A stretch of DNA of 64,000 bases, from positions 65,050,079-65,114,078 of the forward strand of contig OY829327.1 of the NCBI GenBank assembly GCA_963691655.1, in the 5' to 3' direction. The DNA is from Toxonevra muliebris (Eukaryota > Arthropoda > Insecta > Diptera > Pallopteridae). The translations under genes and the position numbers were made by a program. Every line of letters begins with the position of its first letter. Within the stretch, counting starts at the first letter, position 1. The notes beneath the pieces were generated by a model. The model was not told where the DNA came from and did not search any database. It saw only the letters and a program-made list of their open reading frames with translations. This document shows positions 1 to 10,567 of this stretch, piece after piece.

Positions 1-640
1 TAACTCTTTATATATGTACATATGTATTATAGAAAAACAGGATAATTTCCAAGGGCTAGGAGTAGGAGAAAAAAAAAACTCAATATAAAAAGCTTGAGGT
101 AAGAAAAAAAAAACAAAGAAAAAAAATATCATAAAGAAAAAAGAATTAGAAAATAAAATTCTGACGAAAAAAAAAAAAACAAATTTATTATTTTTCAACA
201 GGTCCTAAAGAAGGAAAATTATAGGGTCTCAAGCTGTTTTGCTGGGTAGGCGCAAGCGAAGAAATTCCAACAGCTGATGAGGTCAACGACCTGTGCAAGT
301 GAAATAGTTTAGTCGTGCAAAGACCGAAAAAAAAAGACTCCGAGGAGAGCCCACAAAAAAAAACATATGTGTGCATACGAATAGTGCACCGAACAATAAA
401 AAAATATCATAATTATAGTTACATACATACATATGTACATACATATACGCCAAAGAGCGAAACAAAAATTATTATAAAAGAATTATTATAAAAGAAAAAC
501 AAAGAGAGAATTAAAGAAAATACATATTTATGACAAATAATCAAAGAAAGACAAAATAAGAAAATAAACACAAACAAAATTAGATCAAAGCATATGCACA
601 TACGTATAGAAAAGAAATATTTGAGTGAGAGTGGTTGTGC
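1..640. other. AT-rich, A-tract DNA with no gene seen
   Basis: This stretch has many A runs and CATA/TATG-type microsatellite pieces (around 420-450 and 595-605). The open frames on the minus strand are short and of low complexity, rich in Phe and Leu from the A runs, and look like chance frames. No splice pairs, RNA gene or transposon ends were recognised. It may be upstream DNA or untranslated sequence of the possible exon at 948-1006. Confidence 0.5.
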
Positions 641-947
641 CAAGGCGGATTTAACATGGTGGTAGCAGCATTACAACAAGTACAACGTAACAATAACAAC
701 ACGCTACTTTGTTGTTGCTAAAAATCGTAATTGTCAAAAGCACAAGAACAAATGCATGGAAAACAAAAAAAAAAAAAAAACAAACATTTTGACAGTTAAG
801 ATTATCTTCATATAAAAAAAATTAGAGAAGAAGAAGACAGAGCTGACGCTGCTATCACCTATTATAATTTCGCCATGGGTTGTGCTATGCTTTTTTTTTC
901 TGTTCCCCTTTATAAATTGTTCGGTTCATTTCCATTCGTTCCCACAG

Positions 948-1006
948 GTCTTCGTCATCGATCTGCTGCATGCTGGCGCCAACATCAGAAGAGAACGACG
1001 AATACG
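948..1006 (+). CDS. Possible short host-gene exon
   Basis: A pyrimidine-rich tract ends in CCCACAG at 941-947, and a good GTGAGT donor starts at 1007. The 59 bases between them are clearly more GC-rich than their surroundings. One frame has an ATG at 970 and reads MLAPTSEENDEY, then one base of the next codon, so it could be a first coding exon with 22 bases of leader. A second frame (VFVIDLLHAGANIRRE) is also open, so the frame is uncertain. The CA-rich, repeat-poor DNA before it (about 640-870) resembles fly 5-prime untranslated or regulatory DNA. I do not recognise the gene, and no following exon was found in this window. A large first intron filled with transposons would fit, but this is inference. 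It could be a chance splice pair. Confidence 0.35.
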
Positions 1007-1175
1007 GTGAGTGTAAGAAATTACAGTTATATCTACATATATCTGACCAAAATTGAGAACAGAAATAAATTAACAAAGAAAAAAAGTGACAAGAAAACGT
1101 CCCAATATAAATATAACATATATAATATATGTGTATAAGAAAATTTGCAAATATTCGATTTTTTTTTTGAAACAC

Positions 1176-1243
1176 CGTCGGTGGCCTAGTGGTAGAGTGC
1201 TAGACTGGAGTCCCCGCTACCTCGTTCAAATCCCCACTGGTGC
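1176..1243 (+). repeat. tRNA-like sequence, probably SINE head
   Basis: The sequence carries an A-box-like motif (TGGCCTAGTGG, 1182-1192) and a B-box-like motif (CGTTCAAATCCC, near 1223-1234) about 40 bases apart, the usual spacing of an internal RNA polymerase III promoter. The acceptor arm does not pair well, so it is not a good functional tRNA. A SINE head or a tRNA pseudogene fits best. It is followed by T-rich DNA rather than a recognisable SINE body. Confidence 0.55.
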
Positions 1244-1244
1244 A

Positions 1245-2960
1245 GATGAAATTTTAAAACCCTTTGCTTTCTTTTGATTATTTTTTTTATAATATTACTC
1301 ATATAAATATATTGTCTAATTTTTATATAAAAATACAAAAATAATAATAACTTATAATATCTATAATATAATACCTTTTTTCTATCTTTATTTTTGAATT
1401 TATTTATTGTTTTGAATTTTTTTAATATTTATTAATAACAACACATGTACCGAAATACATATATCGTTTTAAGTGCACGTGTATTCCTGCATATGCGTTG
1501 AATGCAACCTCTTAGAATGCCAATACAAAAAGGCATTATGAGCAACTGAGGTGTTATCACGGTTGGTGTAGGTGCCACACTCTACGAGTGGCTAGGATCA
1601 TCATGTGTGCGGACGGACATTGACTAAAGACGGACTTACCAGCAAAAATTGGGAATAATACCAGAACCCGAGGAGCAGTGGTATTATTCATGGCTCTATG
1701 CTAGATTTAGCTGCAGGTGGGGAGGGATAGCTCCTGCTGACGGACGTTTTGTCGGACGATATGTATTTGTGTATTTTGGTATGATATTAGTATGATAGGT
1801 GCTGAACTAACTGAGGGTTGATAGGTAGAGGCGTCTGAATGTATGTGTGATGGCGATTGAGTGTGATATATAGGTGAATCGGGTTGAGTGTAAGTAAATG
1901 GTGAATGTGAGGATGAATGTAGGCAGTTAGGTTAGCATGGAATAAATGTGGACGTATTTGTTTTTAGTTTTCATCACCCTGTCTCTAACTTCTCTGACTC
2001 TATCTCTTCATTAAATTTAAAATTTCAACCTTAATAAAGATTTCTAATGGCACGACGGATAAATCTTTCTGCGAGTGTCTGTCGGGCAGAACCACCCCAT
2101 CCGACGAGCAGCCGAGCCGACCACCGTGCCACCTCTGCCACACCAAGCTGTACCCATTCAAGTCTGACACATAACAAGATCATTCTTAAAACGATATGTA
2201 ATTTCAAAAATTATTTAAAATACTTAACTCCAGTTATGCTGTTTCTCATTTTTACCACAGAAACATTGCAAGAGCACTTGTTATGGAAACAAAATGCAAA
2301 ATGTCAACAAAATATATCATATTTTCCCTGTTTTTTACAACCACTTTCGGCATTTCAAGTGAATTTCGTTGAAATACCTGTGAAATTTACAATTGATTCT
2401 ATATATATTATTATTGTAAATAAAAATACGTTTTTCCTGTAGAAGTTGCGGGCGAATTTACTTTAAAAAAATTTCTCTAAGAAGAAACAAGAAAATGGTT
2501 GAGATAGGGAAGACTATACCGCCCGGTTTTTTCTTGATTGGAACCAGATTAGTGCAAGGGAGTAGCAACATTTTTACTTTTGAAAAATTACCTATAGCTA
2601 CGAGCCACCCTAATGTAAACATATGTACATATCTCTGCATTTAACAAAGGTATTGACGTGTATGTTAGTCTATAAGCTTTATTTGGTCTTAGATACGCAA
2701 TGCGACTAATTTTATTTTCTTGACTGTACCAAAGCTGCTGTTTTTGACATTTACATCATATTCGCTGTCATGATAGCTAGCTACTTTTCGATTTTTTTTG
2801 TCGCTTATATCGATTTTGCTGGATATATAAAAATCATATAATACCATATTCAAAGTAAATGATTTTATATTAAGAAAAGGTAATATATAGTTACATATAT
2901 TTACTTTATTTTGAAAAGAAATAATCTAATATTCGGAGATCAAAAATTGTTAACTGTTAG
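1245..2960. other. Intergenic; contains a G/T-rich block of unknown origin
   Basis: Bases 1260-1440 are plain A/T runs. From about 1480 to 2000 the plus strand becomes G-rich with many GGTGA/GTGTGA pieces. It includes a 10-bp inverted repeat, GAATAATACC, around 1653-1690, and ends in T/C-rich DNA and a 2047-2170 stretch with higher GC. The block looks like the non-coding tail of an old retroelement, but I see no reverse transcriptase or poly-A junction that proves it. The 131-codon open frame at 2047-2442 has no recognisable domain and is not called. Bases 2450-2960 hold nothing recognisable. Confidence 0.4.
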
Positions 2961-2967
2961 GGAATAG

Positions 2968-3640
2968 TGGTCCTGAGTCGGCACCGTAAGAGTTTTTGCC
3001 GAAAACAGGGCGTAAACAGGGTCCACTATCCGTTGTCTACAGTTCTATGTCGTTCGGAACAGAGTAGAGTGATTTTTGTGGTCGCAGTGCAGCGCGAAGA
3101 GAAGAAATCGATTTTTACTATTTCTCAAAATAGTGATTCTAAGCTGGCACGCCCCTGGTCCTGAGTTGGCACATACTTTTTTTTACCCAAATGCAAGAAA
3201 AAGAGCAGGTTATGTAATTTTTAGGAAAAAATGAACAAATTTAAACCATATGCAGTGAAAAAATATTTAGAATATTGTCAAATATTAATTATAGGATAGA
3301 AACATTTCTCCATTCCAAATAAAATTTCAAAAAGAAAGAAAAAAAAAAAATAAAAAAAGGTTAAAACTGATGGAACTACCAAAGGCGCTCATCGCTCGTT
3401 GTATCCAATTTTGCAGAACAAAATAACTAATGAAATTATATAATTATTCCAAAAAAAAATTTTGTGAGCTGCCTAAGAGCATACTGTGAGGCGTCTGTTT
3501 CACTGAGTAATTCCAAAAACCGACAAAAGACAGCAGCATGCAATTGAAACACAATAAATTAAGATAAATGCAAAAACAACAACAAATAACAACAAATGCA
3601 AAAAAAAAAACAAAAAAACAAAAGTGCCGACTCAGGACCA
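2968..3640. mobile_element. Non-autonomous DNA element with TGGTCCTGAGTCGGCAC ends
   Basis: A 17-bp sequence, TGGTCCTGAGTCGGCAC, starts at 2968, and its exact reverse complement ends at 3640. A third copy with one change lies inside at 3156-3172 in the same orientation as the left end. TA occurs next to both ends (one base away on the left), so a TA target duplication of the Tc1/mariner type is possible. Bases 2985-3155 are relatively GC-rich, and the rest is A-rich. No transposase reading frame is present. Superfamily assignment is inference. Confidence 0.6.
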
Positions 3641-4677
3641 TATTAATAGGCTGAATAAAACGCTTATTGGCAGGAAATAAAAGTTTTTTTTTGACTTTTA
3701 CTTTGTCGGGAAAAAATAAACAGTTATTTTCTGACCAACATTTTTACGTCAAAAGAAGAACTTATTTTATGACGTATTGTATTTTTTCAGACAAATATAA
3801 ATGGCTAATCTTATTTATGAGAAAATTACTTAAGCGACTGGAAAAAAACTGGTAACTCTCATTCGATTAAAGTTATCCGTGCGCATATTTTAAGTAATAT
3901 TTAAAGTTTAATTCTGAAGTTCCGAAACAAGAGCTACAATAGCAATTTGGGAATTTGGGGATTTTTTCGACTTTGATCCTCAAGGTTGCCTTGTACAAAA
4001 ATTCAGATAAATTCAATGGTTTGCACCATTTGCAATTCTGGTTTTATTTAACAAAAAATGAACCTTCCTACCCTAGAAAGAAGGTAGTGTTGGCATTTTT
4101 TTACTCGTAGTGCAACCTACTATGCATGCTAGGATTTTTCGTATTTCTGTTCAAATTCGTAAACTATGAATGCCATGCGCGAACGGAAGGTATTGTCTAA
4201 TTTCAAAAATTTGAATTTGTTTGCATGCGTCGCAGGATAAGATATAAACAAAACAATTAACAAAACCTTAAATTTGTTATAATCGAAAACTTTCACTGAA
4301 TATTTTATAATGGAAACATATTTATTGCCATGAGTGTCTTAAAATCTTTCAAAATTAGATTACGCGTTCTGGTAGCTGTACACGATGGGTTAATATGTAA
4401 ATGAGATTTTATTGAAAATTAATAAAGCACGTTTTAAAAATCATATTCACGCAGTAGCGCACACTTTTTAAAATATGTAGCATAATTTTAGATCATCGGT
4501 TTTCCAGCCGAACTTACTAATTGTTTAAATAAATTATCAACATATGTATGTATATATTTCTAAACAAACATGGATACACTTATGTGTAGAAGATGTGTCG
4601 CGTGTGCTTAATTATCTACTTGTACAGTTACTGAGAGAATAGGTAAATTATAATTAGATAAGTAAATTTGTATATAC
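3641..4677. other. AT-rich intergenic DNA, nothing recognised
   Basis: Only short chance frames, A/T runs and a (TATG)-type patch near 4540-4555 are seen. No terminal repeats, splice pairs or coding similarity were found. Confidence 0.5.
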
Positions 4678-5050
4678 AGCAATGGCCAGAGAAATAGCAC
4701 ACTTAAAGAGTAGCAAAATAGTATCAGCATTTCTTATTAATTTGAGTTAGCGTAGTAACATGCTTTTGCAGTAACGTTTGAGGAATAAAGTTGAGACAAA
4801 TTAAGAATAAGCCGTACAAAACAACGTGAAGGTATTTTCAAAAACTTTAAATTGATAAAGTTACCGTATTATTTATTAGTTATTTTCAAAATACTTTTTT
4901 GTTTGTAGTAAAAAATTAGTTTCGAAAATACCACTAGACGAGTGCTAACGTCGGAATTTGCTTTGTAAATATTTCACAAAAAATGCAAAAGAGAGGAAAA
5001 TTGAAGTTTTTCACCATTTTAATGAAATGGGTTTTAAAAACTCTTTTATA
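4678..5050 (+). repeat. Probable Tc1-like element end
   Basis: A TA dinucleotide is followed by CAGCAATGGCCAGAGAAATA at 4678, which resembles the ends of Tc1-like elements of flies (from memory, not checked). Within it a 20-base segment, AACGTTTGAGGAATAAAGTT, near 4768 is repeated in inverted and nearly identical form near 7190-7212. That pattern suggests two ends of one element, later split by the insertion at 5053-5769 and other DNA. No transposase frame survives between them. The pairing of the two ends is inference. Confidence 0.4.
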
Positions 5051-5052
5051 TA

Positions 5053-5769
5053 CAGTGTCGGACAAAACTAAAGCACGGATTCTTCCCTGTTTGCATTTTG
5101 TTCAGTAATATTGTAAAACATGCTTGGGCTGAAATTTTTTTATGAATGTAGAAAGAATAAGGTATACACTCGTTGTAATAAAATATAGGAAATATAATAT
5201 TATTTTTCAAATACAATAAAAGTAATAACTCAAAAGTAACAAAATACATAAAACTGGTGCGACAAAACTAAAGCACATATGGAATATATTAATGGAAAAG
5301 ATCGATTTCTCCACTATTTTATAGCTTTATTAAATCTACTTAGAATATTTTCTCTAAATTGTGCAGAATACTTATTTCGAGCTATTTTGGGAAGCGAAAT
5401 TTTGAAATGCGAACGGTGACGGTGAATGATAACCAAAAACTTGTATACGCATCCAATTTTTTTTAAAACATGCTTTTTGTTTTCCAAAATAATGAGTTTC
5501 TATTTTAAAGATGATTGTTGTTTATTTTTAACAATTGATTGTAACAGTAAGCAACAAATATAATGTTTTTAAAGGTTTTGGCATATTGCGCAATGTTAGT
5601 AAAAAAAACATTACTAACATATTTTTAATGTTATTTTGTTTCAACAAGAGCATAATTATACTAAATTTATAAAAAAAAAAAAAAATATGTGCATACTTGC
5701 ATATTTTTTAATTTTATTGAACTAAAGGTTGACAAGGAAGAGTTCGTGCTTTAGTTTTGTCCGACACTG
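5053..5769. mobile_element. Tc1-like MITE, CAGTGTCGGAC ends, TA duplication
   Basis: The left end, CAGTGTCGGACAAAACTAAA (5053 on), is matched by its reverse complement ending at 5769. Identity extends for 25 bases without change and about 36 in all. TA lies exactly outside both ends (5051-5052 and 5770-5771). A further direct copy of the inner motif, GACAAAACTAAAGCAC, lies at 5261-5276, about 200 bases inside the left end, like the IR/DR arrangement of paired transposase sites in some Tc1-like elements. Only A/T-rich filler and no transposase frame lie between, so it is non-autonomous, and the well-kept ends suggest fairly recent mobility. Confidence 0.85.
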
Positions 5770-5847
5770 TATATAACAATTAAAGTACTAGAGGATAAAA
5801 AAATGATAGAAAGAAAAAAAGATTATGGGAAAAAATGCGGTTTTAAT

Positions 5848-6565
5848 GGGTGCATTCAGAAGGTACAGCTGTTGCGCAACTGTGGCGTGTGTGTCTTCTG
5901 AATGGGTTGTTGTGAATTTCCGCTCCGTGGAGCTGTTGGCATTTCGACGCCATTTTTTCCATCATATTATATTTCTGCTCTTTTGGGCCAACATGTTGTC
6001 TCAAAAGATCTGCGCCGTCTATTTTTATGTATCGGCGGTTTGGCGATTTTTAGGCGGTGGCTGGTAGCCGATATTTTCTTTTGTTTCGACGGCTGATATA
6101 AAAATACTCGAATATAATATTTTAAACAATCCTATTATAAGCAAGTTTTTCTGTTTAATATTATTCAATTCATATTATGAAGTTTGTCGCTCATTTATAC
6201 AGTGAGTACGGGTTAGCCGAAACAAAGCGGCGGCGCGGAGTTGACTGTAAGCCGCACGGCGCAGGTTTCTGGCTTATAGTTAAAAAAATGTATATAAGAA
6301 AATATACATGATGTATGCCGAAGATACAGTTTCAATTCAATACACAATTGGCGAGTGTATTTAATAATAGATATCTTATATTATTTTTGTCTTGGATAAA
6401 ATTAAAATTTTATCAATTTTACTTTTTTTGTTTCTCAAAAAATAAAACAGCTGTTTCTCAAAAATTTGTCAAATGATCCATTTAGAAGACACAAAATGTA
6501 TATACGTAGCAGAAGCGAATTTAATCTCAACATGTTGAGCCTCCGGTGTGTCTTTTGAATGCAAC
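5848..6565. repeat. GC-richer patch with short inverted motifs
   Basis: TGCATTCAGAAG near 5851 and its near reverse complement near 6555-6565 (CTTTTGAATGCA) face each other. GTGTGTCTTCTGAATG (5888 on) and GTGTGTCTTTTGAATG (6547 on) are direct copies. A GC-rich stretch lies at 6190-6270. This may be a worn non-autonomous element, but the ends are short and no target duplication was found. The two overlapping short frames at 5825-6096 have no recognisable domain. Confidence 0.3.
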
Positions 6566-7320
6566 CAATGATTCCAAAGTTCGGACTCATCTAAAAGCAG
6601 AAACAGAAATACAAAGTCTTATAAACAGTTTACAAAAAAATACGAAGTCTCCAAAAATACAAAGTATTTGGAGTTCTTTGGAATTTAATAAAATGTAGAA
6701 GAAAGTATTTCAAAAATAATTAAAAATCATCAAAATCAGGTTGGGTAAACTGTCCCAATTGTTCTACACACCCAATTCTAATATAAATCCCAACGCTTCG
6801 GAATTAAATATGTGTCCAAGAACTTAACCCGTTAAATAACCAAAAATTGAGTCCAACCAAAGTTTTTTAATTTTTTTGATTTGGCAGATCACATTTCTAT
6901 TTAATTATTAAAATTAATAGGCTTTGAATGAACAATGATGCCAGAAGAATGTTTCCTTTTTTAACCTAAGGAGGAAGATCTAAAATAATGAATATTGATC
7001 AAAAAATGTAAATTAAACAATTGAAAACTATAGATACAACTGAAATACAAAAGTTGATGAAGAAAATACCAAAAAAGTCCGAAAATTAAGCCGGAATTTA
7101 ACCTTTTTTGCATATTTTAAGTAAATAGTAATGCTTTTTAATAAAATGCTAAAATATTTGCAAATCGTGTACAATATATTTTTGGTTTGTCTCAATTTCA
7201 TTCCTCAAACGTTATGCTTGCTACTTCCCGTTATTTGTTTGATTACACTGTGCTCGAATTAAAAAAAAAAAATTGTAGTAAACGGGAGACATATCGTTTC
7301 TAACTAATTTGGGGTCAAGG
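6566..7320. other. AT-rich DNA with one inverted copy of a Tc1-like inner repeat
   Basis: Apart from the segment near 7190-7212 that mirrors 4768-4790, nothing is recognised. There are repeated tracts such as ACGAAGTCTCCAAAAATAC and ACAAAGTATTTGG around 6640-6670, which look like local slippage. Confidence 0.45.
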
Positions 7321-8436
7321 ATAACCGTTTTTCTTCGTATCAGCAGCGATTCATACAAATTTGTTTTTTAAGTTTTGGTTTGGGGGTATACTACGAAGTT
7401 GCATGTTCCTCTTCTTATTGCTGTAAAAATTTGTGTCGAGGGGTTTTTTGGCATGGGAAAACTTAATCTGAGATTTATTTGCGAAAAAAATAAGTTTTAG
7501 ACATACCTTTCATACAAAAAACTGTTAAAAATGCCAAAAAATGGACAATTTGTATGGGAGGCACCCTTATTTTAAATAGAAATAACTTAAAATTTAGCAC
7601 ATAAAATATATTTTTAGTTTAGAAAATATATTTTTAGTTTAGAAAATACTTTTAAAGACATATTATTTTTTCTAAAATCAGGTTAACAGATTTTTTTTGT
7701 TCAGTAAATTTTATGGGCAACATATTTCTAGAACATATTAATCCTCTATCAGCCTCTTAATGAGTCAAAAACGTGACTATTTCCAAATAGGGGAGAAAAG
7801 ACCCATAAGGAAGAGAGATAATGGGTTAAAACATTTAAGAGAATGTTCTACGTAAAATTATACTATAATTTGCTAAACATACAAACACTCTCAGATGCAA
7901 ACTTAACAAGTTCTGTTATGATTTATAATAGTTTATATGTTAGAAATGGGCAAACTTTTGGTCCTCTAGGAATTTTGTTACTGTATATGCATACTTTCAA
8001 TTTATGTACGGATTCTATGACTTTGAATTTGTTGCACAGTATAATTAATTTTCGTTTTGATCTATTTGTTTAGTAGAGTTTGATCGCTGATGATGAGAAC
8101 TAGATGCTTATTTTTTAGCCGATTATTCTGAAACTTTCAGAAACTAATTTTTTGACAAAAAGTTAAGTTATTTCGATTTAAAATAAGGGTGCCTCCCATG
8201 CAAATTGTCCATTTTTTTTTGGCATTTGTATCAGTTTTTTGTATGAAAGGTTTAGACATATCTTATTTTTTTTCGCAAATAAATCTCAGATTCAGTTTTC
8301 CCATGCCAAAAAACCCCTCGCCACAAATTTTTACAGCAATAAGAAGAGGAACATGCAACTTCGTAGTATACCCCCAAACCAAAACTTAAAAAACAAATTT
8401 GTATGAATCGCTGCTGATACGGAGAATAACGGTTAT
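7321..8436. mobile_element. Foldback-type element with ~270-bp inverted arms
   Basis: The arm at 7321-7588 is the reverse complement of 8165-8436 at high identity; for example GGGTATACTACGAAGTTGCA on the left reads back exactly on the right. The spacer is about 575 bases of A/T-rich DNA without coding signal. Very long inverted arms around a non-coding middle fit a foldback or long-TIR non-autonomous DNA transposon. The near identity of the arms suggests either recent insertion or arm homogenisation. Exact outer ends and target duplication could not be fixed. Confidence 0.8.
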
Positions 8437-8451
8437 CACCACTGAATTCCT

Positions 8452-8772
8452 AATTTTGTTCCTTTACGTGAAAAATGTAAACTGTGAAAGTTTTAAGCAA
8501 AAATATTTAAATTTAAACGTGCCTCCTCGGACTCAAAGTTTATATGTGAAAAACACTCCCATATTATCAAATAGTCCAGTCGGTAGAGTAAAAAATCTAC
8601 CAAAAATTCATAATTATTCTTATGAGATTTTTTTTAGTAATTGATAGTGGGGGTATAATAGATGGAAAAACCAATATATATAATAATAAAAATAATAATT
8701 TAAATAAATATTTTTGTCTGAAACTTTTACAGCTTACATTATTAGCATAAAGGAACAAAATTAGTGGGCGTA
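8452..8772. mobile_element. MITE with ~70-bp terminal inverted repeats
   Basis: The left arm (8452-8519, starting CTAATTTTGTTCCTTTA) is mirrored by the right arm (8698-8772, ending TAAAGGAACAAAATTAG). The arms produce twin short peptides on the two strands, LILFLYVKNV and LILFLYANNV, which are by-products of the repeat and not genes. The middle, 8620-8680, carries GTAATTGATAGTGGGGG followed by a TATAATAGATGG tract. A close copy lies at 37005-37042, so part of this unit is dispersed in the genome. It abuts the larger foldback element at 7321-8436. Confidence 0.7.
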
Positions 8773-8779
8773 TGGAAAA

Positions 8780-9615
8780 ATATTCCAAAACTTAAAAATT
8801 AAGTACCACTCTATAGCACAGTGTTATTTGTTGTGGTGATTTGAGTGAATAATGGTAGAGGCTTGAAATCCCCAGAAACAATCCCCAATTACGAAATCCC
8901 AAGCACAAAATTCCTGAGTTTTTAAACAAATAGGCGATGCCGATTATTTGTCCGATAATGTGAGATCGTCCTTACAGGATAGCCGATAGCTTACCCAATT
9001 TGAAATTTCTGTAATCCTAACGAGCTCGCTTTTAGGTATGCAATTGTCCCTTTTTACAGTTATTTCTTGTTTGCATCATCTTTCTCGATGTCTCCCGTCT
9101 TAATTTATTGTTTTGTTATTATCACTGTTTCGATGCAAAAAACGTGGTAATATTTTTTTTTATTTCTTTGATAATACTTTTTTAAAAGCTTCACACAGCA
9201 TATTGTCGGCGTTCTGGCAGAATTCACTAAGTCCATCTTTTTAATTTCTGAAATGAAATTAGTTTATGCAGTGAATGGTGCGCTACGACACATTAGTAAA
9301 CGTTTCAACTGGATCATCAAAAATCTAATTTGTTTTGTCATTCTAATTATAGAAGCTAGTTAACTCATTAAGGACGGGACGGCCGCAATTTTAAAGCTTA
9401 TTTAAGTGGCTCCATTAACTATGAAAACGAACTTTAAAAAATTTGAGCCATTTTTCGAAATTCAAAAAGTTATGCTCACTTATTCATCAAAAAACATGAT
9501 TTTTCGATTAAAAATTTGTTTTCTTAAATTATTTTCGGAATGAAATCATCAAGAAATACCGCTATTTGATAAAATTTCGGCGTCCATGGGTTTGGATTAG
9601 GATTAAATTCGCCGC
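8780..9615. other. Intergenic DNA, nothing recognised
   Basis: No terminal repeats or coding similarity. At 9361 the sequence TTAACTCATTAAGGACG resembles the start of the small TTAA-flanked element at 23930-24059, so this may be one end of a related element, but no second end was found. Confidence 0.4.
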
Positions 9616-9621
9616 AAATTA

Positions 9622-9764
9622 CACTGTGCCACAAAATTGAGTTTTTCCATCGGACTGGCGATTTGACATCTAGTTTTGAGTTCACAAAGCCAAATTTCAT
9701 ATGCTCAAAACTACAAGTCAAATCGCCATGGCGCCGCCAGTCCGATTTTGGCTGTTGCACAGTG
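9622..9764. mobile_element. Small foldback MITE, CACTGTGC ends
   Basis: The sequence CACTGTGC at 9622 is answered by GCACAGTG ending at 9764. The inner arms also pair: ATCGGACTGGCGATTTGAC on the left matches the reverse complement of the right arm, with a 12-base insertion (GGCGCCATGGCG-like) on the right. A TA precedes the left end. No coding capacity. CACTGTGC-type ends recur elsewhere in the window (near 20923, 41920), so a family is likely. Confidence 0.65.
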
Positions 9765-9765
9765 T

Positions 9766-10250
9766 TATAAATTAAAAATTAAGAAGATTTTAAAAACTGA
9801 AAAAATAAGTTGAATCAGAATTCCCAAATATTGTGGATAATGTAAGATCATGTTAAGAAACGGCACCGTTTTTCCACAATTTTGTTGCACTGTGTGAATT
9901 TAATGTGAATTAATTTTAATCAATTTAACATGTACTTATTTTTATGAATTGCCAAAAAGTTTAAAACAAAACTTAAATTATTTAATCATTTCTTTATTTT
10001 CAAAATATGTAGTACCTAACTAAATATTAGAACATTTTCAAATTTTGTCTGTTAATTGAATTATTTTAGGGGGGATTTATCCCCTTCCCAACTCACCCCT
10101 CTATGCCACTGAATTGCAGTTCGAGAATATTTTTTGATGATGGTATCAATATGCTCAACTAAATCCAAACATTGTTGTCAGTAATTTTGTTATTTAGGTT
10201 AGTTATGGTTGGATATTGAATGCGAGCGTTTGAGTCTTTTAGATCGAGTC
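9766..10250. other. AT-rich DNA, nothing recognised
   Basis: A/T runs only. GGGGGG near 10070 is followed by a C-rich patch, 10080-10110. No ends, splice pairs or RNA genes seen. Confidence 0.45.
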
Positions 10251-10256
10251 TTTTAC

Positions 10257-10406
10257 GGCCGTTCTCCCACTGGAGGTACCACAACTGCGATCCGATTTAA
10301 AGCGGCGATTTGCATTGTTAATCGCTCTCAAATATTCACAACGACTTTCATTGTCGAAGGCATTGTGTCGGATCGCAGTTGCGTTGCCATCAGTGGGAAA
10401 ACAGCC
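10257..10406. mobile_element. 150-bp MITE, GGCCGTTCTCCCACTG ends
   Basis: The left arm begins GGCCGTTCTCCCACTG and holds CAACTGCGATCCGA. The right arm is its reverse complement with few changes and ends in CAGTGGGAAAACAGCC at 10406. The arms are about 40 bp and cover half of the unit. TTA lies one base outside the left end and directly outside the right end. A 3-bp TWA duplication together with GG ends would suit a PIF/Harbinger-type MITE, but the one-base offset leaves this open. The 106-codon frame crossing it is a by-product of the higher GC. Confidence 0.7.
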
Positions 10407-10567
10407 TTAGGCTTTGATGATAAATTGCACAAAACGATCGAATTTCATCTTGAACTATCTTTATTCTCAGATCTTGATGTACATATGCTTTTTTATTTTA
10501 TGTACTTATTAACTGGAAACTTTGAATAATTTCAATCTTAGATTTTGCGATTATGCCCCAGACCATA

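Noticed and set aside
2047..2442. 131-codon plus-strand open frame
   Set aside because: Only the first 45 codons are GC-richer; the rest is AT-driven, with no domain, start context or splice support.
8399..8788. Two similar peptides (FLYVKNV / FLYANNV) on opposite strands
   Set aside because: They are a by-product of the MITE inverted repeats, not genes.
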